Assembly (NCBI RefSeq): GCF_009720485.1
Contig: NZ_CP045245.1
Coordinates: 372,001 to 436,000, forward strand
Direction: 5' to 3'
Source of the DNA: Cellulomonas sp. JZ18
GTDB taxonomy: Bacteria; Actinomycetota; Actinomycetes; Actinomycetales; Cellulomonadaceae
Length of the DNA stretch: 64,000 nt
The notes below the pieces were generated by a model. It worked only from the letters and a program-made list of their open reading frames with translations. It did not search any database and was not told where the DNA came from. The number at the start of each line of letters is the position of its first letter. Position 1 is the stretch's first letter. The position numbers were made by a program, and so were the translations under genes. Below, one piece after another: positions 8,912 through 17,023 of the stretch.

Positions 8912-10780
8912 ATGGTCACCACCCTGCGCGCAGCGCTGTCCGTCCTCCTGCTCGTCGGCTTCTACGCCGTCGCGGGCGGCATCGTCGTCGCCGTCGCGGC
9001 GTGGGCGCTGTGGGAGCGGCAGACGGGCAGCGGCGCGAACGCGACGAAGCTCGGGTTCGTGGCGCTCGTGCTCGCCGTCGCCATCGTCACCGCGCTCGTC
9101 AAGGTCGCACGGGCCCGCCCCGCACCCGAGCCGGGCGTCGTCGTGCCGGAGCGGGACGCCCCCGAGCTGTGGGCGACGGTCCGCGAGCTCGCGGACGCCG
9201 CCGGCACCCGCGCGCCCGACGAGATCCGGCTCGTGCCCGTGGTCAACGCGGCCGTCGCCGAGGACGCGCGGCTGCTCGGGCTCGTCGCCGGGACCCGGCG
9301 GCTGTACCTCGGCGTGCCCCTGGTCGCCGGCCTGGACGTGGCCCGGCTGCGCTCCGTGCTCGCGCACGAGCTCGGGCACTACTCGCACAGCCACACGCGG
9401 CTGGCCCCGATCGCGTACCGCGGCCGCGCGGTGATGCGGGCGACGCTCGAGGAGATCGGCGGCGGCCCGGTCGGCTGGGTCCTGCTGATGTACGCGCGCC
9501 TGTACGGGCTCGTCTCCGCGTCCGTGAGCCGCCGGCAGGAGCTCGAGGCCGACGCGCTCTCCGTGCGGGTCGCCGGACGGGCGACGGCCCAGGCCGCCCT
9601 GCGCGAGCTGCCCGTCGTCGACGCCGCGTGGGACTTCTACCTGCAGCGGTACGTCGACCCGGGCTGGCAGGAGGGCCTCGCCCCGACCGCCCCCGGGTTC
9701 TTCGAGGGCTTCGTGCAGCTCCTCGCGGCCCGCGGCGACGAGCTCGCGGCGGTGCGGGCCGAGGCGCCGCCGCGCGAGCAGACCGCGTGGGACAGCCACC
9801 CCTCGCTGGGTGCGCGCGTCGACGCGATGCAGGCCATGCCCTCCGGCGACGTCCCCGTCGACACGCGCCCGGCGACCGCCCTGCTGCCGACGTTCACGGC
9901 GGCCGCCGCGGCCGTCGCGGAGGGGGCCGTCGAGTTCGAGGACCGCGAGCGCCTGGACTGGGACGCCCTCACGGCACGTGCGCTCGCGACCGGCCAGCAG
10001 CGGGTCGCCGACAGCGTCTACCGGACGGCCGCACGCGCGGCCGGGGTGCCGAGGGGCACGCTCGGCACCGTCCTCGACCTCGTCGCGGCCGGGCGGGGGC
10101 GCGCCCTCACCGACGAGGTCCGCGTCGAGCCGACGGGCGCGTACCGCAACCACCGCGACGCGCCGCTGCGCGACCTCCTGCACGTCGTCGTGCGCGCCGC
10201 GGCCGTGCAGGCGAGCGCCGCGCGCTGGCAGCACTCGTGGGACGGCCCGGCCCGCCTGGTCGGCCCCGACGGCCCGCCGCCGGACGTGGTCGCGCTCGTC
10301 GACGCGGCCGTCGCCGGTGACGCCGCGGCGGCCCGTGCCCGCCTCGCCGGGTGCGGCATCGACGCCGACGCCGTCGGGCAGGTCGCCGAGCGCGGCACCG
10401 CGCACGGTGGCCGCGTGCTCGGCGGGATCGGGCCCGTGGACGTCGACGGCGCCCCGCACGACGTCGTGCACCTCGACAACGGGCTCCTCCTGCTGCCGTG
10501 CGACCCGCGCAAGGGCGTCGGCCGCGAGCGGATGGCCACCGCCCTCGCGTCGGCGCCGGTCGTCGCGCTGGCCCGCCGGCACCGCTTCGTCGCCTTCGAG
10601 GACGTCGCGCACGCCGAGGTCCACAAGCGCACGCCGCTGACGGTGACGTTCACCCTGCACGACGGGTCGCAGGTCGCGCTGCGCGTGCGGTGGAGCAGCG
10701 ACCAGCTGGCGAAGGGCAGCGACGACCGGCTCCACGACGCGGCGCTGCGGCTCGCGCCGACCGCCGCGCCGGTGGGCTGA
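8912..10780 (+). CDS. M48 family metallopeptidase
   Basis: 622 aa. Two N-terminal membrane helices (residues ~8-33 and ~47-66) precede a peptidase domain with the zinc motif HELGH at residues 152-156; the third ligand is probably a Glu in RRQELEADALS (~215). The C-terminal ~300 residues form an extra cytoplasmic region containing VHKRTPLTVTFTL. It is longer than HtpX (~290 aa) and resembles actinobacterial M48 proteins with long tails. The role is probably membrane-protein quality control. It is not in an operon. Confidence 0.88.
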   Translation: MVTTLRAALSVLLLVGFYAVAGGIVVAVAAWALWERQTGSGANATKLGFVALVLAVAIVTALVKVARARPAPEPGVVVPERDAPELWATVRELADAAGTRAPDEIRLVPVVNAAVAEDARLLGLVAGTRRLYLGVPLVAGLDVARLRSVLAHELGHYSHSHTRLAPIAYRGRAVMRATLEEIGGGPVGWVLLMYARLYGLVSASVSRRQELEADALSVRVAGRATAQAALRELPVVDAAWDFYLQRYVDPGWQEGLAPTAPGFFEGFVQLLAARGDELAAVRAEAPPREQTAWDSHPSLGARVDAMQAMPSGDVPVDTRPATALLPTFTAAAAAVAEGAVEFEDRERLDWDALTARALATGQQRVADSVYRTAARAAGVPRGTLGTVLDLVAAGRGRALTDEVRVEPTGAYRNHRDAPLRDLLHVVVRAAAVQASAARWQHSWDGPARLVGPDGPPPDVVALVDAAVAGDAAAARARLAGCGIDADAVGQVAERGTAHGGRVLGGIGPVDVDGAPHDVVHLDNGLLLLPCDPRKGVGRERMATALASAPVVALARRHRFVAFEDVAHAEVHKRTPLTVTFTLHDGSQVALRVRWSSDQLAKGSDDRLHDAALRLAPTAAPVG

Positions 10781-10823
10781 GCCCGGCCGACCGTCGCCGC
10801 GGCGGGCCGACCGCCGCGGCGCG

Positions 10824-11282
10824 TCAGCTGCAGTTGTCGCAGACGCCCGTCGCGGGCAGGGCCTGGAAGCAGGTCGGGCAGATCGCGACGGGCCGCTCCT
10901 CGCGGGCGGCCGCCCGGGTGGACGTGCGCGGCGTCGTGGTGCGGGGCGTGCGGGGGGCGGACGTGCGTGCCGGACGGGCGGCGGCCGGTGCGGCGCGCAC
11001 CGCCGACGCCGGCTCGCTCACCTCGAACCCGCGGCGACGCAGCAGCGCGACCGCCGCGTCCATGCCGTGGAAGTCGTCCTGCGTGGCCATCCGACCCGTC
11101 GCGAACCGGTGCGCCACCCCGAGCACCGCACGCGCGTCGTAGCTGCGCCCCTCGTGCAGCAGCGCGTACCCCGGGACGGGCTCGAAGTTGTACAGGGCGA
11201 GGAACGCGTCCCCGCCGCGGGAGTCGTGCTCCGCGATCGCCTGGAGGATGTGCTGCCGGGTCACGGAGGAGAACGTCGCCAC
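10824..11282 (-). CDS. ScoMcrA-like N-terminal head domain with C-terminal zinc ribbon
   Basis: 152 aa from GTG 11282; a TACCCT -10 sits 6 nt before the start, suggesting a leaderless mRNA. Residues 1-~90 (SVTRQHILQAIAEHDSRGGD, then GRSYDARAVLGVAHRFATG) resemble the N-terminal head domain of ScoMcrA-type modification-dependent restriction enzymes. A Ser/Thr/Arg/Pro linker follows and then a ribbon CPTC...CDNC at the end. No SRA or HNH nuclease domain is present. The domain call is from memory of the family and is moderately sure. The function is unknown. Confidence 0.6.
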   Translation of the reverse strand: MATFSSVTRQHILQAIAEHDSRGGDAFLALYNFEPVPGYALLHEGRSYDARAVLGVAHRFATGRMATQDDFHGMDAAVALLRRRGFEVSEPASAVRAAPAAARPARTSAPRTPRTTTPRTSTRAAAREERPVAICPTCFQALPATGVCDNCS

Positions 11283-11325
11283 GTCGTCAGGGTACGTCCG
11301 TACGGTCGTGGTCCCGCAGGACCGT

Positions 11326-12015
11326 CTACCGGCTGCCGACCTCGAGCCGCTCCAGAGCCTCCTCGACGCTCTCGGGGCGGGTCGGCCACGGGACGACCTG
11401 CCGGACGGCCACCCCCGGGCCGAACCACGTGGGGTCGTCGACCTCGATGCCCAGCGCGTGCAGGTGGGCGACGAGGAGCGCGCGGTCGAACCGGTCCCGG
11501 ATCCTGCGGGCGCCGTACCGGGCCACGTCCTCGAACGGCAGGGGTCGCCCGGACTCGTACCAGGACCACCGGCCGTCCTGGCGGGAGGCGGCGAGCGTGC
11601 GCTCGGCCATGAGCGGAGGCTCCCCGTCGGGCCCGTGCACCCACATCTGCGTCGACGCGTGCCCGGGGCCGTGCGGCGGCGAGTGCACCGCGATCACGCA
11701 CCGCGTCCCGAGCTGCCGCGCGAGCTCCCCGGCCGCGGCGGTGGGGTCGCCGCCGTCCTTGTGGTTGTTGAGGTAGGCGGTCCACGGGCCGCAGTCGACC
11801 AGGAGCTCCGTGGTCCACGGCGCCTCGAGCGGCTCCAGGAGCGACAGGCACGCGGGGAACGGCGTCGGGGGCGAGACCTCGAGCCGCTGCCCGAGGCCCC
11901 GGCGCCAGCCGAGGTCCGCCTCGAGGACGTCGGCCGCGGGAGCCCGGACGAACCCCACGACCCAGCCGACGGGGCTCTGCGTCCTGCCGAGCAGGGGCGG
12001 TCCGGTGACGGGCAC
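11326..12015 (-). CDS. Hypothetical protein
   Basis: 229 aa if GTG 12015 (VPVTGPPLLG) is used; a longer in-frame start at 12078 is possible but covers the terminator-proximal repeat. No family is recognised. It is soluble, rich in Trp and Pro, with segments such as VDCGPWTAYLNNHKDGGDP and MWVHGPDGEPP. The middle AHSPPHGPGH is His-rich. It lies between the ScoMcrA-like gene and the tRNA-Ser terminator and reads toward the former, with 43 bp between them. Confidence 0.65.
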   Translation of the reverse strand: MPVTGPPLLGRTQSPVGWVVGFVRAPAADVLEADLGWRRGLGQRLEVSPPTPFPACLSLLEPLEAPWTTELLVDCGPWTAYLNNHKDGGDPTAAAGELARQLGTRCVIAVHSPPHGPGHASTQMWVHGPDGEPPLMAERTLAASRQDGRWSWYESGRPLPFEDVARYGARRIRDRFDRALLVAHLHALGIEVDDPTWFGPGVAVRQVVPWPTRPESVEEALERLEVGSR

Positions 12016-12065
12016 GCGCGCATCCTGCCGGACGGAGGAGCGGCGCGGGAGGGGCCGGGAACGGC

Positions 12066-12100
12066 GAGGGCCCGTCACCGGTGCGCGGTGACGGGCCCTC
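12066..12100 (-). terminator. Terminator of tRNA-Ser
   Basis: A perfect 15-bp stem (12066-12080 with 12086-12100) has a 5-nt loop and begins 6 bp after the 3' end of the tRNA on the minus strand. A strong GC hairpin without a clear U-tract is usual in high-GC actinobacteria. Confidence 0.8.
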
Positions 12101-12106
12101 GTGCGG

Positions 12107-12191
12107 CGGAGGATGGGGGATTCGAACCCCCGAGGGCGTTAACCCAACACGCTTTCCAAGCGTGCGCCATAGGCCACTAGGCGAATCCTCC
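12107..12191 (-). tRNA. tRNA-Ser (anticodon GGA)
   Basis: 85 nt on the minus strand. The acceptor GGAGGAT pairs with ATCCTCC, the discriminator is G (serine identity), and the T-loop GGTTCGAATCCC is present. The anticodon stem-loop ACGCTTGGAAAGCGT has the anticodon GGA, and the long variable arm is as expected for class II serine tRNAs. No CCA is encoded. It decodes UCC and UCU. Confidence 0.95.
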
Positions 12192-12487
12192 TGGCGGCGG
12201 CAACCGGTCGGGACCGACGAGCCGCGCGACGAGTCTAGCGGAGCGGACGGGCCACCCGGACCGCGTCGGGAGGAGCGGGCCGGGCCGGGCCGGGAGCGGC
12301 GGGCCGGACGGGGCGGGCCGGACGGGGCCGGACCTCGCCCCTGCGGGGCGGCACAGGGGACGAACCGGACCGACGGGCACAGGTCGTGCAGACGGCACCG
12401 GACCGTCATGACTCGTTCAACCCCGGTGGGGAGGGTCGTGTGCGGCCGGGACACCCCCGGCCGTCCACGACCCGTAGAGGACCACAG
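12192..12487. other. Intergenic GC-rich region before the alkaline phosphatase
   Basis: This 296-bp stretch holds no gene I can support. It contains short iterated GGCCGGG/GGCCGGACGGGG blocks around 12280-12335. Single GTTCA elements (12415-12419) resemble one half of a Streptomyces PHO box, but the required tandem repeat is not evident. The phosphatase promoter must lie here but is not clear. Confidence 0.4.
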
Positions 12488-14377
12488 ATGCGCCGCAGCA
12501 GGACCCCTGCCCGCCGCGCCGGGATCGCAGCCGCGACCCTGGCCACGTCCGCCCTCGTCGTCGTCCCCGCCACCGGCGCGGCCGCGAACCCCGAGGCACC
12601 GGCCGGTGCCCCGAAGAACGTCATCGTCCTCATCGGTGACGGCATGGGCTACAACACGGTCGACCTCGCCAGCGCCTACCAGCACGGCACGACCTACCAC
12701 CAGGTCGTCGTCGACCCGTCGTCGGGCTCGATCACGCCGGTGCCGAGCACGCCGTCGCAGGTGTTCCAGCAGTTCCCCGTCCAGGTCGGCCAGTCGAACC
12801 ACTCGGCCAGCGGGCGCGCCGAGTACGACCCGCAGGCCGCGTGGAGCGACTTCGACTGGATCAAGGAGGGCGCGACCGACTCGGCCGCCGCCGCCACCGC
12901 GCTCGCCACGGGCGTCAAGACGAACAACGGCGTGCTGGGCATCGCCCCCGACGGCACGGTGCTCGAGAACCTCACGCAGCGCGCCGACCGGCTCGGCAAG
13001 GCGACGGGCGTCGTCTCGTCCGTGCCGTTCAGCCACGCGACGCCGGCGGGCTTCGCCGCGCACAACGCGAACCGCAACGACCTGTCCGGCGTCACGCACG
13101 AGTACCTCGAGGCCGACTACCTCGACGTCGTCATCGGCGCGGGCCACCCCTACTACGACGACAGCCACCGCCTGCTGACGACGCCGAGCTTCGGCTACGT
13201 CACGCAGTCCGACTGGCAGCGTCTGCAGGACGGCCAGACCGGCTTCACGCTGCTCGAGGAGAAGGCGCAGTTCGAGGCGCTCGCCGCCGGCACCGACGTG
13301 CCGGAGCGCGTGTTCGGCGCCGTGCAGGTCGGCTCGACGCTGCAGCAGGGCCGCTCGACGGTCGGTGACACGCCGTTCGCGGGCGCGATGAACGACGTCC
13401 CCGACCTGCCGACGCTCACGCAGGGCGCGCTCAACGTGCTCGAGCGCGAGGAGGACGGCTTCTTCGTCATGGTCGAGGGCGGCGCGATCGACTGGGCCGG
13501 CCACGCGAACTCCGACGTGACGACGATCGAGGAGACCGTCGACTTCAACCGCGCGGTCGACGCGGCCGTGCAGTGGGTCGAGGAGAACAGCAGCTGGGAC
13601 GAGACCCTCGTGGTCGTCACGTCCGACCACGAGACCGGCTACCTCGCTGGCGCGGGGGCGGACCCGGCGTGGACGAGCCTCGTCCCCGGTGCCGCCGAGC
13701 AGGTCGCGGGCCACTCGTGGCACTCGACCAACCACACCAACCAGCTCGTGCCCGTGTACGCCAAGGGCCCGGGTGCGGACGCGATCGCGGCCCGCGCGAC
13801 CGGTACCGACCCGGTGCGCGGTGCGTACCTGGACAACACCGACCTGGCGAACGTCCTCCTCGACGACCTGTGGGACTACGTGCCCAGCGAGGAGACGGAC
13901 GGCATCGAGGTGACCGCGACGCTGCCCGAGCAGGCCCCGGCGGGCAGCCTCGCGCTGACCGTCGCCCAGGACGCGCTCGACCTCGGCGAGGCGAGGAACC
14001 TCGGCGACCGCCTGCGCCTGCAGGCGGCGCTGCCGACCGTCGCCGTGACCGACTCGCGCACGGACGCCGCGGGCTGGTCGGTCTCCGGCCAGGCCACCGA
14101 CCTCGTGTCGGACGGTGCGCGCCTGCGCGCCGGCCACCTGGGCTGGGACCCGGTCGTGCTCACGCAGCGCGACGGCGTCGCGGCCGGTGAGGACGTCGCG
14201 GGCGTGCTCGACGGCGGTGCGGGCCTGGCGGCCCCGGCGGCGCTCGTGACCGCCGAGGGCGAGGGCCGCACGGGCCGCACCGAGCTGTCCGCCGACCTGC
14301 GCCTCGACGTGCCCGTCGACGCGAAGGCGGGCACGTACCGCGGCACCGTCACGGTGAGCCTCTTCGCGCGCGACTGA
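12488..14377 (+). CDS. Secreted alkaline phosphatase with C-terminal WxL-like domain
   Basis: 629 aa. A Tat/Sec-type signal (residues 1-34, RR pair and hydrophobic stretch) precedes the phosphatase fold. Metal Asp is in IGDGMG (D51); the nucleophile is in EGATDSAAAATA (S132); metal ligands are in GGAIDWAGH, SDHETGYLAG and GHSWHSTNHTN. It hydrolyses phosphomonoesters outside the cell. From ~475 on, TVAVTDSRTDAAGWSVSGQA, then HLGWDP and a final GTYRGTVTVSLFARD resemble the WxL-like surface-binding domains of Gram-positives. The next gene encodes a DUF916-like anchor, which supports surface attachment. Confidence 0.9.
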   Translation: MRRSRTPARRAGIAAATLATSALVVVPATGAAANPEAPAGAPKNVIVLIGDGMGYNTVDLASAYQHGTTYHQVVVDPSSGSITPVPSTPSQVFQQFPVQVGQSNHSASGRAEYDPQAAWSDFDWIKEGATDSAAAATALATGVKTNNGVLGIAPDGTVLENLTQRADRLGKATGVVSSVPFSHATPAGFAAHNANRNDLSGVTHEYLEADYLDVVIGAGHPYYDDSHRLLTTPSFGYVTQSDWQRLQDGQTGFTLLEEKAQFEALAAGTDVPERVFGAVQVGSTLQQGRSTVGDTPFAGAMNDVPDLPTLTQGALNVLEREEDGFFVMVEGGAIDWAGHANSDVTTIEETVDFNRAVDAAVQWVEENSSWDETLVVVTSDHETGYLAGAGADPAWTSLVPGAAEQVAGHSWHSTNHTNQLVPVYAKGPGADAIAARATGTDPVRGAYLDNTDLANVLLDDLWDYVPSEETDGIEVTATLPEQAPAGSLALTVAQDALDLGEARNLGDRLRLQAALPTVAVTDSRTDAAGWSVSGQATDLVSDGARLRAGHLGWDPVVLTQRDGVAAGEDVAGVLDGGAGLAAPAALVTAEGEGRTGRTELSADLRLDVPVDAKAGTYRGTVTVSLFARD

Positions 14378-14396
14378 CCGCGCACCGCTCCACCCG

Positions 14397-14430
14397 CCGG
14401 TGGCGGGGGCCGTCCGGTCCCCGCCACCGG
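14397..14430 (+). terminator. Hairpin after the alkaline phosphatase
   Basis: A 12-bp perfect stem (14397-14408 with 14419-14430) and a 10-nt loop begin 20 bp after the stop. It may terminate or attenuate before the DUF916-like gene, lowering its expression relative to the phosphatase. Confidence 0.6.
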
Positions 14431-14527
14431 CACCGCACGTCCACCGCCCGCACGTCCACCCGCACCGCACGCCGCCCCTGTCGCCCCGCCCCGCCCCGCG
14501 GGCCCCCCGATCCCCGGAAGGTCCTCC

Positions 14528-15691
14528 GTGCCCCACGTCCGTACCCGTGCCGCGCTCGTCGCGGCCTCCGCCGTCCTCCTGGGTGCGCTCGTCGCCGCCC
14601 CCGCCGTCGGCGCCGTCGCCGCCCCCGCCGTCGTCCCCGCCGCCGCCCGCGCGTCCGGGGGTCTCGCCGACCCCGACGCCCCGACCGCCGTCCCCACCCA
14701 CGACCCCGCGCTCGACGTCGACCGCGGCGGCGTGAACGCGCCGGAGGCCGCGACGACGACGTGGTCCCTCGTACCGGCGTCCGCCGAGGGGCCCGACGGG
14801 CGCGTCTCCCTGCGGCACGAGCTCGACCCGGGCGCGCAGGTGACCGAGCACCTGGCGCTGACGAACCACACCGACGCGCCGCAGACGTTCGCGCTCGCGG
14901 CCGGCGACGGCGTCGTGACGCCGGCCGGCGACTTCGACCTGCCGCCCACGGGCACGGCACCGCGGGCCGCCGGGGCCTGGCTCGACGTCCCGGCGACGGT
15001 CGAGGTCGGCCCGGGTGCCACCGTCGTCGTGCCCGTCACGCTGACCGTCCCCGCGGACGCACGGCCCGGTGACCACCCCGCGGGCGTGGTGGCCTCGCTC
15101 GCGACGCCCGTCGGGGCCGACGACGCCCGCGTGGTGCTCGACTCCCGCGTCGGCGTCCGCCTGCACCTGCGGGTCACCGGCGACATCGCCGCCGCGCTCG
15201 CCGTCACCGACGTCGCCACGCGGTACGTGCCCTCGTGGAACCCGTTCGCCCCCGGCGCGGTCGAGGTGTCCTACGTGCTGCAGAACACCGGCGACGTGCG
15301 GCTGGGCGCCGACGCCACGGTCGCCGTCGACCCGTGGCTGGGTGCGTCCGCGTCGACGGCCGGCGACCCGGTGCGCGAGGTGCTGCCCGGCGGGTCCGTC
15401 GCGCGCTCGGTGGTGGTCCCGGGCGTGTGGCCGGTCCTGCGCGCGGGCGTGGACGTCTCCGCGGAGCCCGCGGTGGTGGGGGAGGACGTCGTGCCGGTGG
15501 CGCCGTCGGCGGCCGCCGCGAGCGCGAGCGTGTGGACGCCGCCGTACGCGCAGGCAGCCCTCCTGCTCGTCGCCCTCGCGCTCGTGCTGGGCGTGCGGAC
15601 GGCGCGCCGCCGGGCCGGGGCGCGTGTGGAGCAGGCCGTGGCCCGGGCCCGGGCGGACGCCCTCGCGACCGTCGGGGCGCCGGTGCGCTGA
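14528..15691 (+). CDS. DUF916-like (WxL-interacting) membrane-anchored surface protein
   Basis: 387 aa from GTG 14528 with GGAAGGTCCTCC upstream. An N-terminal signal peptide (to ~45) is followed by two beta-sandwich domains. The first contains WSLVPASAEGPDGR and the LALTNHTDAPQTFAL pattern of DUF916/WxIP domains. One C-terminal membrane helix (~340-360, AALLLVALALVLGV) has a basic tail (RTARRRAGARV), so the protein faces outward. In Firmicutes such proteins hold WxL proteins at the cell surface; the neighbour 12488-14377 ends in a WxL-like domain. Assignment is by pattern, not by search. Confidence 0.7.
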   Translation: MPHVRTRAALVAASAVLLGALVAAPAVGAVAAPAVVPAAARASGGLADPDAPTAVPTHDPALDVDRGGVNAPEAATTTWSLVPASAEGPDGRVSLRHELDPGAQVTEHLALTNHTDAPQTFALAAGDGVVTPAGDFDLPPTGTAPRAAGAWLDVPATVEVGPGATVVVPVTLTVPADARPGDHPAGVVASLATPVGADDARVVLDSRVGVRLHLRVTGDIAAALAVTDVATRYVPSWNPFAPGAVEVSYVLQNTGDVRLGADATVAVDPWLGASASTAGDPVREVLPGGSVARSVVVPGVWPVLRAGVDVSAEPAVVGEDVVPVAPSAAAASASVWTPPYAQAALLLVALALVLGVRTARRRAGARVEQAVARARADALATVGAPVR

Positions 15692-15848
15692 GCCGGACCC
15701 GGCGGCGCCGCACCGCGGGGCCGGCAGGGGGACGTGCCGGCGGTGCCGGGCCGACGGGCGGTCGGTCGCACCCGGTGCGGGTCGTAGGATCCGTTCGCGG
15801 CGGGCGGTGTCGGTGCCGCGCACAGCGTGGACGACGGGGGCGCGGCGG

Positions 15849-16895
15849 ATGAGCGTGGGGTCGGGCGCCGACCGTGCCGGTCGGTACGTCGGGGTCCGCG
15901 AGGTCGCGGCCCGGGCCGGCGTCTCGCTCGGCACGGTCTCGAACGTGCTCAACAACCCGGACCGCGTCACCGCGGAGACGCGCGAGCGCGTCGAGCAGGC
16001 CATGCGGGCGCTGGGGTTCGTGCCGTCCCGGGCCGCGGGGCAGCTGCGCAGCCGGCGCTCGGAGCTCATCGGCGTCGTCGTGCCGGACGTGGGCAACCCG
16101 TTCTGGGCGGCCGTGCTGCGCGGGGTCGAGTCCGTCACCGACCGGGCGGGCCTCACGATGGTCGTCGGCTCGACCCACCAGGACCCCCGGCGTCAGCGCC
16201 GCCTGCTGCGCGGTCTGGAGAGCCAGGGGGTGGACGGGCTCGTGATCGCGCCGATCGCCGACCGGCCGTCGCAGTGGGCGGCGTTCGAGGACCGGCGGTT
16301 CGGCGTCGTCACGCTCGACCGGCGCACGCCGCGGCCCGGCGGTGCCTGGGTGAGCCTGGACAACGTGCTGGGTGCGGGTCTGGCGATGGGCCACCTCGCC
16401 GACGCCGGCTACCGGCGCATCGCGCTGGTCAACGGGCCGGTCTCGGTCTCGTGGTGCGCGGAGCGGCGCGAGGGCGCCGAGGCGGCGCTGGTGCGCCGCG
16501 GGCTCGACCCGGCCGAGGTCCTGGTCGAGGTCGAGGTGACCGACCTGACGGTCGAGGAGGGAGGGGCGGCGGTGGCGCCGCTGCTGGACGCGCACCGGGT
16601 CGACGCGGTGATGTGCGTCAACGACATGCTCGCCCTGGGCGTGCTGCTGGCGACGCAGGAGCGGGGGCTGCGCGTGCCGCAGGACGTGGCCCTCGTCGGC
16701 TACGACGACGCGGACTTCGCGCCGGCCCTGAACCCGCCGCTGACCACGGTGCGGCAGCCGTCGTTCGCCATGGGTGTGGCGGCGGCGGAGCTGCTGCTGC
16801 GCGAGGGGGACCACGGCGGCGAGGACCGCGTGGAGTTCCAGCCGCAGCTCGTGGTGCGGGCGTCGACCGGGACGCCGGCGACGGCTCGGCCCTGA
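15849..16895 (+). CDS. LacI family transcriptional regulator
   Basis: 348 aa from ATG 15849. The N-terminal helix-turn-helix and hinge helix read VREVAARAGVSLGTVSNVLN (residues ~14-33) through RSRRSELIG. A periplasmic-binding-like domain with VPDVGNPFWAAVLRG and VALVGYDDADFAPALNPPLT follows. It sits immediately upstream of, and in the same direction as, a sugar operon. The intergenic region has three palindromes, so it most likely represses that operon and is released by a sugar or sugar phosphate. A TAGGAT at 15785-15790 may be its -10. Confidence 0.92.
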   Translation: MSVGSGADRAGRYVGVREVAARAGVSLGTVSNVLNNPDRVTAETRERVEQAMRALGFVPSRAAGQLRSRRSELIGVVVPDVGNPFWAAVLRGVESVTDRAGLTMVVGSTHQDPRRQRRLLRGLESQGVDGLVIAPIADRPSQWAAFEDRRFGVVTLDRRTPRPGGAWVSLDNVLGAGLAMGHLADAGYRRIALVNGPVSVSWCAERREGAEAALVRRGLDPAEVLVEVEVTDLTVEEGGAAVAPLLDAHRVDAVMCVNDMLALGVLLATQERGLRVPQDVALVGYDDADFAPALNPPLTTVRQPSFAMGVAAAELLLREGDHGGEDRVEFQPQLVVRASTGTPATARP

Positions 16896-16906
16896 CCGTC
16901 GCAGGC

Positions 16907-16983
16907 CGGTTCCGGAACCGCCGGTTTTGACATCGGCGCCCCCCTGGGTCAGTCTTGAACCGGTTCACAGATGAACCGGTTCA
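16907..16983 (+). promoter_or_regulatory. Promoter and LacI-type operators of the sugar operon
   Basis: The -35 is a consensus TTGACA (16927-16932), the spacer 17 bp and the -10 CAGTCT (16950-16955). Two identical 12-bp palindromes TGAACCGGTTCA lie at 16956-16967 and 16972-16983, covering the start point with centres 16 bp apart. A 14-bp palindrome CGGTTCCGGAACCG (16907-16920) lies just upstream of the -35. The layout (near-consensus -35, start site blocked by paired operators) implies strong repression, probably by the adjacent LacI protein. Confidence 0.75.
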
Positions 16984-17023
16984 AAGGGTCGGCGCGCCGA
17001 CCGGAGCGACGGAGGACGGCAAC

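Noticed and set aside
10824..11282. A complete type IV restriction system
   Set aside because: There is no SRA, HNH or other nuclease domain in this protein or its neighbours.
12400..12487. PHO box upstream of the alkaline phosphatase
   Set aside because: Only one GTTCA element is visible; the tandem repeat spacing of known PHO boxes is missing.
11261..16156. A very long open frame (1631 codons) on the minus strand across the alkaline phosphatase and LacI genes
   Set aside because: It is antisense to well-supported genes, has no family features and is rich in Arg/Gly. In GC-rich DNA such stop-free antisense frames are expected by composition.
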